From positions 62,001-126,000 of the forward strand of contig NZ_NXIA01000005.1 of the NCBI RefSeq assembly GCF_002412165.1: 64,000 nt of DNA. Reading direction: 5' to 3'. Within the stretch, counting starts at the first letter, position 1, and every line of letters begins with the position of its first letter. The DNA is from Curtobacterium sp. 'Ferrero'. Lineage in GTDB: Bacteria > Actinomycetota > Actinomycetes > Actinomycetales > Microbacteriaceae. This document shows positions 54,742 to 63,900 of the stretch, one piece after another. A program made the translations under genes and the position numbers. Under the pieces are notes generated by a model that had not been told where the DNA came from, did not search any database, and was given only the letters and a program-made list of their open reading frames with translations.

Positions 54742-57018
54742 TCAGCGCGCGGTGCGGAACGACCGGAGCGCCGCCACCATGCGCTCCCCGAGGTAGGGCG
54801 CGAGCGACTTCGCCCAGGTGTTCGTGACGTGGCTCGTGTCCCGGTAGACGAGCACCCCGCCGATGATCGCGGGGCACACCGTGGCGGTGCAGTAGTAGTC
54901 GGTGAGGTCGATCGACGTGGCACGGCCTCCAGCTGCGGTGAACGCGGCGACGGCCTCGCGCGAGGAGTCCGTCTGGGCGAGCGCATCGGAGCGGGGGTTG
55001 TCGCAGGACCCGTCCGTCGGACCGGTCATCCGGCTGACGCACGCCAGGACGTCCCGGCGCGGCACCGGGTTGTCCCGGATCGCGATGACCGGCAGTTCGT
55101 CGCCGGCGGCCTGCGTCCACGCGTCCACGAGCCCGGCGCGGGTCGCGGCGTCGCGGACGGCACCCGCTGGCGCGTCGACGGGCATCTGCGTCGCCGAGTG
55201 CACGACGACGAGGGCGTCAGCCACCGAGCGGTGCTCCCGTACGTACGCGATCGCCTGCTGCTTCCACTGGTCGCACCCGCGCCGGGACGACGCACTGACC
55301 GCCTGCTGCTGGGCCGTGGTGAGGTAGCACCCACCGATGCCGGCGAGGTCGATGCGCCACCCGTGCTCGTCCGCGATCTGCTCGTAGGCGTCGAGGAAGC
55401 TGTTGCTGTGCGAGTCGCCGAGCACGATGAGCCGCTCCGAGTACCCCCTGGCCTTGCCGAGGACGCAGGTGCGGAACGCGCCGCTCCAGCACTTCAGCCG
55501 GTTCGGGTCCGTCTCGTCCGGCCCGGGGTTCGGGTCGTCCGCCCGCGCCGCCGCCGGTGCGGGCACCCGGACGTCCGCCAGGCGGGGGTCGACGCAGGGA
55601 TCCGCCGAGTCGATGCGTGCGGCGGCGCCGAAGCACGACGCGGCCTGCTTCGCGACTCGCTTCGTCGTGGCCGCCGCCTGCACCTGCTGCGTGTGCACCA
55701 CGCTCAGCGTGCTCGCGCCGAGCGCCACGACGACGAGGGTGGCGACCGCGCCGTAGTACGCCACGCCCCGGGGACGGAGGCGACGCACCGGCGCCGAGAA
55801 CCGGAGCGGCTCCTCGAACCAGACGGTGGTCCCCGTCGCCAGCAGGTACGCGCCGACGAGCACGACGACCTTCCAGCCGTCGTCCATCGGCCGTCCGAGG
55901 ACGAGCGGGACGATCACGACGGCGGGCCAGTGCCACAGGTACAGCGCGTAGGACACCCGTCCGGTGAACGCGACGGGTCGGGCCGTGCCGAACTCCTCGA
56001 CGACGGTGCCGGCGCCGAAGAGCACGACGAGCGCCGCGGACGCGACGGGGAGCAGCGCGATCGCTCCGGGGAAGGGCATCGCGGGGGTCACGACGACGAG
56101 CGACAGCACGAGCCCCACCACGCCGATGCCGGCGCCGACGTTCCGGACGACCTCGGCCCGGACGGTCCGCACGACCGGCAGCGACACGGTCGCGACGAGC
56201 CCGCCGAGCGCGAACTCCCACGCCCGGGTGGCCGTGGAGAAGTAGGCGACACCGGCGTCCGAGTGGGTCTGCACGACGCACCACACGAAGGACACCACGC
56301 CGACGACCGCGAGCAGGACGCGGGCGGCGACGACCGGACGGCCGCCCCGGGTCCCCACCGCACCGCGCCGGGGCCCGACACCGCGCTGCGGCCCCACACC
56401 GCGCTGCGGCCCCACGCCACGTCGCGGTCCGATCCCCCGCCGGGACCCGACGCCCAGCCCGGCAGCGGCGCCGCGACCCGGTCCGGCGAACCGCGCCAGG
56501 GCCGCGACCCCGATGAGCAGCAGCGGCAGGGCGATGTAGAACTGCTCCTCGACCGACAGCGACCAGAAGTGCTGGAACGGCGACGGCGCCTCGTCGGCGG
56601 ACAGGTAGTCGACCGAGCTCGCGGCGAGCGCCCAGTTCTGCACGTACACGGTGGAGGCGATGAGCTCCTGGCCGTACTGTGTCCACAGCGTGTTCGGTAC
56701 GGCGAGGACGACGGCGGCACCCGTGGCGGCGATCGTCAGGAAGGCGGTCGGGAGCAGCCGTTTCGCACGGCGGGCCCAGAACTGCCCGAGCCGGATCCGG
56801 CCCTCCGCGAGCTGCTCGCGCAGCAGGTGACCGGTGATCAGGTACCCCGAGATGACGAAGAACACGTCGACGCCCACGAACCCGCCGGGCAGCGCGTGCG
56901 GCCAGAGGTGGTAGACGACGACCGCCAGCACCGCGAACGCGCGCAGTGCCTGGATGTCCCACCGGGTGGTGTCGCGCGCACGGTGCGCCGGCACGTGGCC
57001 TCCCCCGGTTCCAGTCAC
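54742..57018 (-). CDS. Acyltransferase-3 / SGNH O-acyltransferase (OafA-type)
   Basis: A 758-residue membrane protein. The acyltransferase-3 half (WDIQALRAFAVLAVVVYHL, FVGVDVFFVISGYLITG, FWSLSVEEQFYIALPL) has about ten hydrophobic segments. The C-terminal extracytoplasmic SGNH-type domain starts after a TM near residue 430 and has VLGDSHSNSFL. A cytoplasmic loop (about 186-220) is an 18-bp DNA repeat coding GVGPQR units. It modifies cell-surface polysaccharide, peptidoglycan or lipid. The start is GTG 57018. Confidence 0.92.
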   Translation of the reverse strand: MTGTGGGHVPAHRARDTTRWDIQALRAFAVLAVVVYHLWPHALPGGFVGVDVFFVISGYLITGHLLREQLAEGRIRLGQFWARRAKRLLPTAFLTIAATGAAVVLAVPNTLWTQYGQELIASTVYVQNWALAASSVDYLSADEAPSPFQHFWSLSVEEQFYIALPLLLIGVAALARFAGPGRGAAAGLGVGSRRGIGPRRGVGPQRGVGPQRGVGPRRGAVGTRGGRPVVAARVLLAVVGVVSFVWCVVQTHSDAGVAYFSTATRAWEFALGGLVATVSLPVVRTVRAEVVRNVGAGIGVVGLVLSLVVVTPAMPFPGAIALLPVASAALVVLFGAGTVVEEFGTARPVAFTGRVSYALYLWHWPAVVIVPLVLGRPMDDGWKVVVLVGAYLLATGTTVWFEEPLRFSAPVRRLRPRGVAYYGAVATLVVVALGASTLSVVHTQQVQAAATTKRVAKQAASCFGAAARIDSADPCVDPRLADVRVPAPAAARADDPNPGPDETDPNRLKCWSGAFRTCVLGKARGYSERLIVLGDSHSNSFLDAYEQIADEHGWRIDLAGIGGCYLTTAQQQAVSASSRRGCDQWKQQAIAYVREHRSVADALVVVHSATQMPVDAPAGAVRDAATRAGLVDAWTQAAGDELPVIAIRDNPVPRRDVLACVSRMTGPTDGSCDNPRSDALAQTDSSREAVAAFTAAGGRATSIDLTDYYCTATVCPAIIGGVLVYRDTSHVTNTWAKSLAPYLGERMVAALRSFRTAR
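56361..56450. repeat. 18-bp in-frame minisatellite in acyltransferase gene
   Basis: Five 18-bp units, two identical (CACCGCGCTGCGGCCCCA), coding a repeated Gly/Pro/Arg/Gln loop. Confidence 0.85.
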
Positions 57019-57100
57019 CGGACGAGTCTACGAGACCGCCAGGCCGGTCCGCCGAGCCCCCACAGTGGCGCCGGCGCGCCCGCGCACCGGCACGCGCCGG

Positions 57101-57844
57101 TCAGCGGAGGGCGACCCACCCGTCCCCGGCGCGCCGCACCGCGGGCCCGTGACCGGGCAGGACCGTCCCCGGCACCGGCAGGGCACGGGCGGACTCGAGC
57201 GCCCGGTCCTGGTCGCCCGTGAAGAACGGTGTGATCATCCGCGGCCGGGGCGACCACGACCCTGGTTGCGTGTCGTGGTGCGAGACGACGGCGTCGCCGG
57301 TCACGAGCGCGTCGGCGGCGGGGAGCAGGTACGCCGTCGACCCCGCGGTGTGTCCGGGAGCCGGCATCGGCGTGATCGCCCGCCCGTCGAAGTCCGCCGC
57401 GGTGAACGCCCGGACGCTCGGCACGGTCGTCGGGCGCAGCGCGTCGGCACGGACCGCCTGCACGAGCCACCGGAGCACGCGGGGCGCTGCGAGCCGGCCG
57501 CCGATCTCGGCCGGCGTCACCTGCTCGCGCTGCGGGCCGCGGACGTTGTCGAGCTCGTCGGCGTGCGCGAGGACCTCGACGTGCGGGTACCGCGCGAGGA
57601 TGCCCGGGATCCCGCCGACGTGGTCGACGTGCCCGTGCGTGACGTACACCCGTCGCAGGTCGGCCGGGTCGTGCCCGGCGTCGCGGACGGTGTCGAGCAC
57701 GAGGTCGGTGTCGGCCGGGTACCCCGCGTCGACGAGGGCGACGCCGTCCTCCTCGGCGAGCACGACCCAGTTCGACACCGGGCCCTCGACGAACACCACG
57801 CTGGGCGCGACGGGGACGACGGAGCGGGGTGCACGGGAGCTCAT
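57101..57844 (-). CDS. MBL-fold metallo-hydrolase
   Basis: A 247-residue soluble protein with the metal-binding motif VTHGHVDHVGG, GHTAGSTAY and VTGDAVVSHH, typical of glyoxalase-II-like enzymes. The substrate is unknown. The ATG at 57844 overlaps the truA stop (ATGA), so the two are cotranscribed. Confidence 0.88.
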   Translation of the reverse strand: MSSRAPRSVVPVAPSVVFVEGPVSNWVVLAEEDGVALVDAGYPADTDLVLDTVRDAGHDPADLRRVYVTHGHVDHVGGIPGILARYPHVEVLAHADELDNVRGPQREQVTPAEIGGRLAAPRVLRWLVQAVRADALRPTTVPSVRAFTAADFDGRAITPMPAPGHTAGSTAYLLPAADALVTGDAVVSHHDTQPGSWSPRPRMITPFFTGDQDRALESARALPVPGTVLPGHGPAVRRAGDGWVALR

Positions 57845-58836
57845 GCCCCGACGCGCCCGCCGTCACCCTCGGGAGCCCGGCGGGCGCGGGTGCGGGCCGC
57901 GCGGGCGGCGAGGTCGGCGTCCGCCGGGTACCCCACCTCGGTGAGCGTCAGCCCCTTCGCGGGCGCGACCTTGAACGCGCTCGTGCGCGTCTCGGCACGG
58001 CGGAGCTCCTCGAGCCGGTCCGGGCCGAAGCGGCCCTCGCCCACGGCGATGGTCGCGCCCACCATGGCGCGGACCATCGAGTGGCAGAAGGCGTCGGCCT
58101 GGAGGCTCGCCACCAGTGTGCCGTCCGGCTCGCGGTCCCAGCGGAACTCCTGCAGCGTCCGGATCGTGGTCGCGCCCTCGCGCGGCTTGCAGAAGGTCGC
58201 GAAGTCGTGCAGCCCGAGCAACGTCAGCGCACCGCGCTCCATCGCCGCCGGGTCCAGGCGCGCCGCGTGCCAGACGGTGTGCCCCCGCCGTCGTGGGTCG
58301 CGCGGGGCGTCGGCGTCCGCGATCCGGTACTGGTAGCGCCGCCACAGCGGGGAGAACCGGGCGTCGAACCCGTCCGGCGCGACCGTGGCCCGCGTGACCA
58401 CGACGTCGCCCTCGGGTGCCGCGATCCCGTTGATGCGCTTGACGAGCCCGTCGAGCGGTGAGCGTCCGGTCGACCCGCGCTTCGCCAGCAGCGCCGACCA
58501 CTGCTCGGGTGCGAGGTCGAGGTGGGCGACCTGTCCGGTGGCGTGCACCCCCGCGTCGGTCCGGCCGGCCACGGTGAGCAGCGGTGGCTCACCCCAGCGC
58601 GTGAACACCGTGGCGAGGGCGGTCTCGAGCGCACCCTGCACGGTGCGCAACCCGGGCTGCCGGGCCCACCCGGAGAACGCGGCGCCGTCGTAGGCGAGGT
58701 CGAGCCGGAGCCGCACGCCGTCCGGCGCCGCGCCCGTCCCGCCGGCACCCGTCCCGCCGGCACCCGTCCCGCCAGCACCTGTCTCAGCAGCGCCCGTCTC
58801 AGCAGCGCCCGTTCCACCAGTGCCCGTCTCGACCAC
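57841..58836 (-). CDS. truA: tRNA pseudouridine synthase A
   Basis: A 331-residue enzyme modifying U38-40 in tRNA anticodon arms. The catalytic Asp lies in TVAGRTDAGVHATGQVAHL, with RARFSPLWRRYQYRI-like FSPLWRRYQYRI and MVRAMVGATIAVGEG later. TruA homology begins at VRLRLDLAYDGAAFSGW; the 35 residues before it are TGAGG-type units from a 15-bp repeat. Start choices are GTG 58836, used here, or GTG 58716 directly at the homology. I am unsure which is used. Confidence 0.9.
   Translation of the reverse strand: MVETGTGGTGAAETGAAETGAGGTGAGGTGAGGTGAAPDGVRLRLDLAYDGAAFSGWARQPGLRTVQGALETALATVFTRWGEPPLLTVAGRTDAGVHATGQVAHLDLAPEQWSALLAKRGSTGRSPLDGLVKRINGIAAPEGDVVVTRATVAPDGFDARFSPLWRRYQYRIADADAPRDPRRRGHTVWHAARLDPAAMERGALTLLGLHDFATFCKPREGATTIRTLQEFRWDREPDGTLVASLQADAFCHSMVRAMVGATIAVGEGRFGPDRLEELRRAETRTSAFKVAPAKGLTLTEVGYPADADLAARAARTRARRAPEGDGGRVGA
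58731..58835. repeat. 15-bp in-frame minisatellite at truA start
   Basis: Seven 15-bp units (type CACCCGTCCCGCCGG, increasingly degenerate) coding the N-terminal Thr/Gly/Ala tail of TruA if GTG 58836 is used. Confidence 0.88.
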
Positions 58837-58859
58837 GCGACCACCGTACCGGGGCCGCA

Positions 58860-58874
58860 CCGCGCCTCCCGGCC
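58860..58874. repeat. Dispersed GC-rich repeat, single copy
   Basis: A copy of the dispersed motif (CCGCGCCTCCCGGCC) just upstream of truA, between two tandem arrays. Confidence 0.55.
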
Positions 58875-58890
58875 GCCCCCGCGCATCCGT

Positions 58891-58947
58891 GCCCGACCGT
58901 CGCCGACGTGCCGATCCGTCGCCGACCTGCCGATCCGTCGCTGACGT
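58891..58947. repeat. 19-bp tandem repeat, three units
   Basis: Three units of 19 bp (type GCCGATCCGTCGCCGACCT), the first the most diverged. In the gap between truA and the ABC transporter gene. Confidence 0.8.
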
Positions 58948-59021
58948 GTCGACCGCCACGGTGACAGCGGCACGTCAGAGCCGCGTGAGCGGCACCCGGC
59001 AGCATCGCTCCTGCCATCGAC

Positions 59022-59093
59022 GACCGACGCACCACCGATGACCGACGCACCACCGATGACCGACGCACCACCGATGACCGACGCACCACCGAT
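59022..59093. repeat. 18-bp tandem repeat, four identical units
   Basis: Four exact copies of GACCGACGCACCACCGAT immediately upstream of the ABC ATPase gene. Each holds an ATG in frame with the gene, so a repeat-expanded start is possible. Confidence 0.92.
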
Positions 59094-59106
59094 GAAAGGA
59101 CCAGCG

Positions 59107-60126
59107 ATGACCACGACACCCCTCGCGGTGGAGGCCTCCGGCCTCGTGAAGACCTTCGGGACGAACCGAGCCGTGGACGGTGTCGACCTCCGTGTGGAGG
59201 CCGGCACGGTCTACGGCGTGCTCGGCCCGAACGGCGCGGGCAAGACCACCACCATCTCGATGCTCGCCACCCTGCTCGCGCCGGACGCCGGCGAGGCCCG
59301 CGTCTTCGGGCACGACGTCCGACGCGAGGCACAGACCGTCCGGTCGCTGATCGGCGTGACCGGCCAGTACGCCAGCGTCGACGAGACCCTCAGCGCCACC
59401 GAGAACCTCGTCATCTTCTCGCGGCTGCTCGGACTGTCCCGCCGGGACGCCCGGGCGAAGTCGTCCGAGCTGCTCGAGCGGTTCGGGCTGACCGAGGCGG
59501 CTTCGCGCCCGCTCAAGGCGTTCTCCGGCGGCATGCGTCGCCGGCTCGACCTCGCCGCCAGTCTCATCGCGCAGCCGCCGCTGATCTTCCTCGACGAGCC
59601 GACGACGGGCCTCGACCCCCGGACCCGCGCGCAGATGTGGGACACCATCCGCGAACTGGTGGCGACCGGCTCGACCGTGCTCCTCACCACGCAGTACCTC
59701 GACGAGGCCGACCAGCTCGCCGACCGGATCGCCGTGATCGACCACGGCCGTGTGGTGGCGGAGGGCACCGGCGACGAGCTGAAGGCGTCGATCGGGACCG
59801 CCTCGCTGCAACTCCGTCTGACAGACCCGGGGCGGCTCGACACCGCGCGCACGATCGTCCGTTCCGCGCTCGGTGTCGAGGCCGTCGCCAGCCCGGAGGG
59901 TTCCCGCCTGACGGCCCCCATGACCGACCCCGACCGCGTGACCGACCTCCTGGTGGCGTTCCGCGAGGCCGGGGTCTCCCTCGCCGAGATGAGCGTGCAG
60001 AAGCCGACGCTCGACGAGGTCTTCCTGCAGATCACCGGTGCGCCCGCGTCCGGAGCCGACGACGCCGAAAGCGACGCGCGCGACCCGAAGTCCACCACGA
60101 GCGAGCTCGAAGGGAGCCTCGCATGA
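59107..60126 (+). CDS. ABC transporter ATP-binding protein, drug-efflux (DrrA) type
   Basis: A 339-residue ABC-2 type ATPase. Walker A is GPNGAGKTTTISML, the signature FSGGMRRRLDLAASL and Walker B LIFLDEPTTGLDPRTR; the long C-terminus with LDEVFLQITG is typical of DrrA. The ATG at 59107 is supported by AAAGGA at 59095-59100 with 6-nt spacing. ATGs in the 18-bp repeat at 59040 to 59091 are in frame but lack a ribosome site. Overlaps the permease gene. Confidence 0.92.
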   Translation: MTTTPLAVEASGLVKTFGTNRAVDGVDLRVEAGTVYGVLGPNGAGKTTTISMLATLLAPDAGEARVFGHDVRREAQTVRSLIGVTGQYASVDETLSATENLVIFSRLLGLSRRDARAKSSELLERFGLTEAASRPLKAFSGGMRRRLDLAASLIAQPPLIFLDEPTTGLDPRTRAQMWDTIRELVATGSTVLLTTQYLDEADQLADRIAVIDHGRVVAEGTGDELKASIGTASLQLRLTDPGRLDTARTIVRSALGVEAVASPEGSRLTAPMTDPDRVTDLLVAFREAGVSLAEMSVQKPTLDEVFLQITGAPASGADDAESDARDPKSTTSELEGSLA

Positions 60127-60956
60127 CCACCATCGCCCCCACCCCGACCACCGCCCAGCCCCGGGTGACGCCGCGGCCCGGCGTCGGCACGAGCGGTCTG
60201 GCCGCCACCGTCCGACAGTCGTTCACGATGGCGTACCGCGGCCTCGTGAAGATCCGCCGCACCCCTGAGCAGCTGTTCGACGTGACGCTCATGCCGATCG
60301 TCTTCACCGTCATCTTCACCTACATCTTCGGCGGCGCGATCTCCGGCGACATCGGCAGCTACCTGCCCGTGATCATCCCCGGCATCCTGGTGCAGACGAA
60401 CATCACGTCGTCGATCGTCACCGGTGTGCAACTCCGCGAGGACATGGACAAGGGCGTCTTCGACCGCTTCAAGTCCCTGCCGATCGCCCGCATCGCCCCG
60501 CTCGCCGGAGCGCTCCTCGCCGACACCGTCCGGTACGCGATCGCAACCACCATCACCTTCACGGTCGGGATCATCATGGGCCTGCGTCCCGCCGGCGGGC
60601 CGGCCGCCGTGGTGCTCGCCGGGCTCCTCGTCATCGCGGTGGCGTGGGCGATCAGCTGGATCTTCGCCTACTTCGGCGTGATCGCCCGGACAGCGTCGAG
60701 CGTCTCCGGCATCGCGAACCTCGTGCTGTTCCCGCTGACGTTCCTGTCGAACGCGTTCGTCCCCGTCGACACGCTGCCGAGCTGGCTCCGCTGGTTCACC
60801 GAGGTCAACCCGGTCTCGCACCTCATCACGGCGGTGCGCGACCTCGTCAACCACGGTGCCGTGACCGGCGACCTCTGGATCAGCCTGCTCGGAGCAGCGA
60901 TCGTCGTCGCCGTGTTCGCACCGCTCACGGTGCGGTCGTACATGCGGAAGGCGTGA
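60123..60956 (+). CDS. ABC-2 type permease, DrrB-like
   Basis: A 277-residue membrane protein with six hydrophobic segments. DrrB-type features are FTMAYRGLVKIRRTPEQLFD at the start, IIPGILVQTNITSSIVTGVQLREDMDKG and FVPVDTLPSWLRWFTEVNPVSHL at the end. The start overlaps the ATPase stop (ATGA at 60123). The 3' end overlaps the convergent regulator gene by 32 bp. Confidence 0.92.
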   Translation: MTTIAPTPTTAQPRVTPRPGVGTSGLAATVRQSFTMAYRGLVKIRRTPEQLFDVTLMPIVFTVIFTYIFGGAISGDIGSYLPVIIPGILVQTNITSSIVTGVQLREDMDKGVFDRFKSLPIARIAPLAGALLADTVRYAIATTITFTVGIIMGLRPAGGPAAVVLAGLLVIAVAWAISWIFAYFGVIARTASSVSGIANLVLFPLTFLSNAFVPVDTLPSWLRWFTEVNPVSHLITAVRDLVNHGAVTGDLWISLLGAAIVVAVFAPLTVRSYMRKA

Positions 60957-63900
60957 CGGCCGGCTCCGCGTCCAGCCACCGCTCCTCGAGGAGCACCCGC
61001 GCCGCCGCCACGGCCGCGTCCCGGTCCCAGCCGGACGCGGCCGTCTCGGCGTCCGCCAGGGCGTCCGCACCGACGGTCGCGGCGAGCAGGGGCCGGAGCC
61101 GAGCGTGGGCGAGCACGGCGAGGTCCTGGCGCGCCCCCAGCCGGACCGCGAGGGCCCAGCACCGCGCGGCACGTCCGTCGTCGCCGCTCCGCGCTGCCGC
61201 GAGCGCGAGTCCGGCGAGCGCCGTCCCGACGACCGGCAGGTCCACCCACCAGGGTCGGACGCGGAGCAGGGCGAGCGAGGCGACACGGATGCGGCGCACG
61301 ACGGTCGCCGTGTCGGACGGGAGGCCCGGCTCGGCCCCGGCACGCTCGCTCGCCTCCAGCGGTCCCCCGGTCGCGGCGGGCTCCTGGAACGCGGCGGGCC
61401 CCTGGGTCTCGTCGTGCGACTGGGTCTCGTCGTGCGACTGGGTCTCGTCGTGCGCCGCCAGGCGGGCGGCGCCCGCCATCAGCCACCAGTTCGGCATCGG
61501 TCCCCGGTGGGTCGTCGCCAGGTCCCACGCCGCCGTGTAGCGCTCGGTCGCACCGACCAGGTCGCCCTCGGTACGCAGGCACTCGGCCTCGATCGCCAGG
61601 GCGAGGACGGCGACCTGTGACCGCTGCGCGTCGGGCCCCCCGCGCAGCTCGACCGGACGGTGCTGCAGGTCGGCAGCCACCGCACGTGCACGACGGACGT
61701 CCCCGGTCGCCGCGGCGCACAGGCCGACCGACCACCCGATCTCGTACAGGTCGTCGTCGGCGCCGAGCCGTTCGAGGCGGGCACGGGCACGCTCAGCGGT
61801 CGCGAGTGCCTCGTCGTACCGCCCGGACTGGGTCAGCAGCTGTGTCGTGGTCACCGCCGAGGTGCCCGTCGTCCAGGCGTCGCCCGTGCGCTCGGCCAGC
61901 CGCACGGCGTCGGAGGCGTAGCGGAGTGCCGCGGCCGGGTCGCCGTCGTTCTCGGCGAGCGGGGCGCTGAGGAGCGCCGCGATGCAGGCCACACCGTCGT
62001 CGGGATCGCCGCGGAACCGGTCGAGGAGCGCCTGGAGCCGACCGGGACGCCCGATCGCCAGGAACAGCTCCGCGAGCGCGTCGACGACCGGGAACCCGGA
62101 CCACGCGATCCGGGTGGTGCGCCGGAGCGTGGACCGCGCGACGGCCGAGGTGCGTCGGTCCTCGAACGCCGACGCGACACCGGAGACGACGAGTCCGATC
62201 TGGGTCGCCGCCCGGTCGCGGTCCGTCGTCGGGGCCGAGCGGAGCAGCGCGACGACGTCCGGCGCCACTCCCGTGATCTCGCCCTGGGTGCCGCGCAGGG
62301 TCCAGTAGGCGCAGAGCGCGGCGAACACCTGGGCGGTCGCGGGGACGTCGCCGGCGCGGAGGGCCCAGCGGAGCATCGTCACGAGGTTGTCGGCCTCCCG
62401 CCGGACCTCGTGGAAGCGTTCGAGCTGCGTGTCGCCGGAGATGGTGAAGAGGTTGCGCTCGGCACCGAACCGCCGTGCCCAGTCGACCATGGCCGCGCGG
62501 ACGGCCTCGACCTGGCCGCGCTCGGCGAGCCGCGCGGCGCCGAACTCGCGGACGGTCTCGAGCAGCCGGTAGCGCACCGGCGCGCCCTCGTCCTCGACGA
62601 GCTGGACGAGTGACTGCTCCACCAGTTCGGCGAGGTCGTCGAGCGTCCCGACGTCGTCGCGCTCGGCCCCACCGGCTCGGGCGACCGCCTCGACGGCGTC
62701 GACGGAGAGCCCGTCGGGGAACAGCGCCAGTCGCGGCAGCAGGTCCTGTGCACCGCCGTCGAGCAGCCGCCAACTCCACTCGATCACCGCGAGCAGCGTG
62801 CGGTGCCGTTCGGGCGCGGTCCGGTCACCGCCGCGGAGGAGCGCGAACCGGTCGTCCAGTCGGCGCTCGATCTCGTCGGTGCTCATGCCGCGGATCCGTG
62901 CCGCGGCCAGCTCGATCGCGAGCGGCGAGCCGTCCAGGCGGGTGCAGATGCGACGGACGGCGTCGACCGGCAGGACCGCTCCCGGTCGGGCCGCCCTGGC
63001 GCGCTCGGTGAACAGGCGGACGGCGGCACCGTCGGCCTCGACGGGCAGTGGTGCGAGCGGGGCGACCACCTCGCCGGCGATCGCGAGCGGCGCCCGCGAG
63101 GTCGTCAGGACCCGGAGGTCGGGCGCGGCCGCGAGCAGGTCGGCCGTCAGCGACGCGACCGGCCCCACGAGGTGCTCGCAGTTGTCGAGCACGAGCACGG
63201 TCGGTCGGTCCGACAGCGCCCGGACGACCCGGCCGTGCAGATCGGACACGACGGCGTCCCGGAGCGAGCGCGCGCCGCGGACCTCGGCGATGCCGAGGAC
63301 GGCACCCAGGGCGGGGACGACGTCCTCCGCCGCGGTGATCGGGGCGAGCTCGAGGACGACCACCGAGGTGTCGGCCGGCACGTCGGCGGCGACGGCCTGG
63401 GCGAGCCGCGTCTTGCCGAGGCCGCCGGCGCCGAGGATCGTGACCAGCCGGTTGGCGGCCAGCAGCCCGGTGACGGCGGCGAGGTCGTCCTCGCGCCCGA
63501 CGAGCGTGTTCGCGGCGGCGCGCAGCCCGACCCGGCGCGGCTGTGCGCTGTCGTTCGCGGATCGACGGAGCAGCTCGGCGTTGAGCCGGACCAGGTCCGC
63601 CGAGGGGTCGGCGCCGAGGTCGTCGACGAGCCGCTGCCGGTGCGCCGCGAACACCGCGACCGCCTCGGGGGCCCGGCCGGCTGCGTCGAGGGCGCGCATC
63701 CAGCCGCCGACCGCCAGCTCGTCGAAGGGGTCCGCTCCGGCCTCCGCTGCCCAGACGGCGACGGCGTCCTCGGGCCGTCCGGCCGCGACGAGCCCGGACG
63801 CCAGCGCCCGTCGCAGCGTCCGGCGGACCGTCGTCGCCCGCTCGGCGAGTGTGGTGCCGAGGTCGCCCTCGACGTCGTCCCCGGGGGTGCCCCGCCACCG

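Noticed and set aside
58837-58959. Longer TruA from ATG 58959
   Set aside because: The extra residues come from a 19-bp repeat and a dispersed repeat copy, with no TruA similarity.
59038-59106. Start of the ABC ATPase inside the 18-bp repeat
   Set aside because: The repeat ATGs have no ribosome site; ATG 59107 has one at good spacing.
59211-61343. A 710-residue reverse-strand open frame
   Set aside because: It is antisense to the ABC genes and shows no conserved motif.
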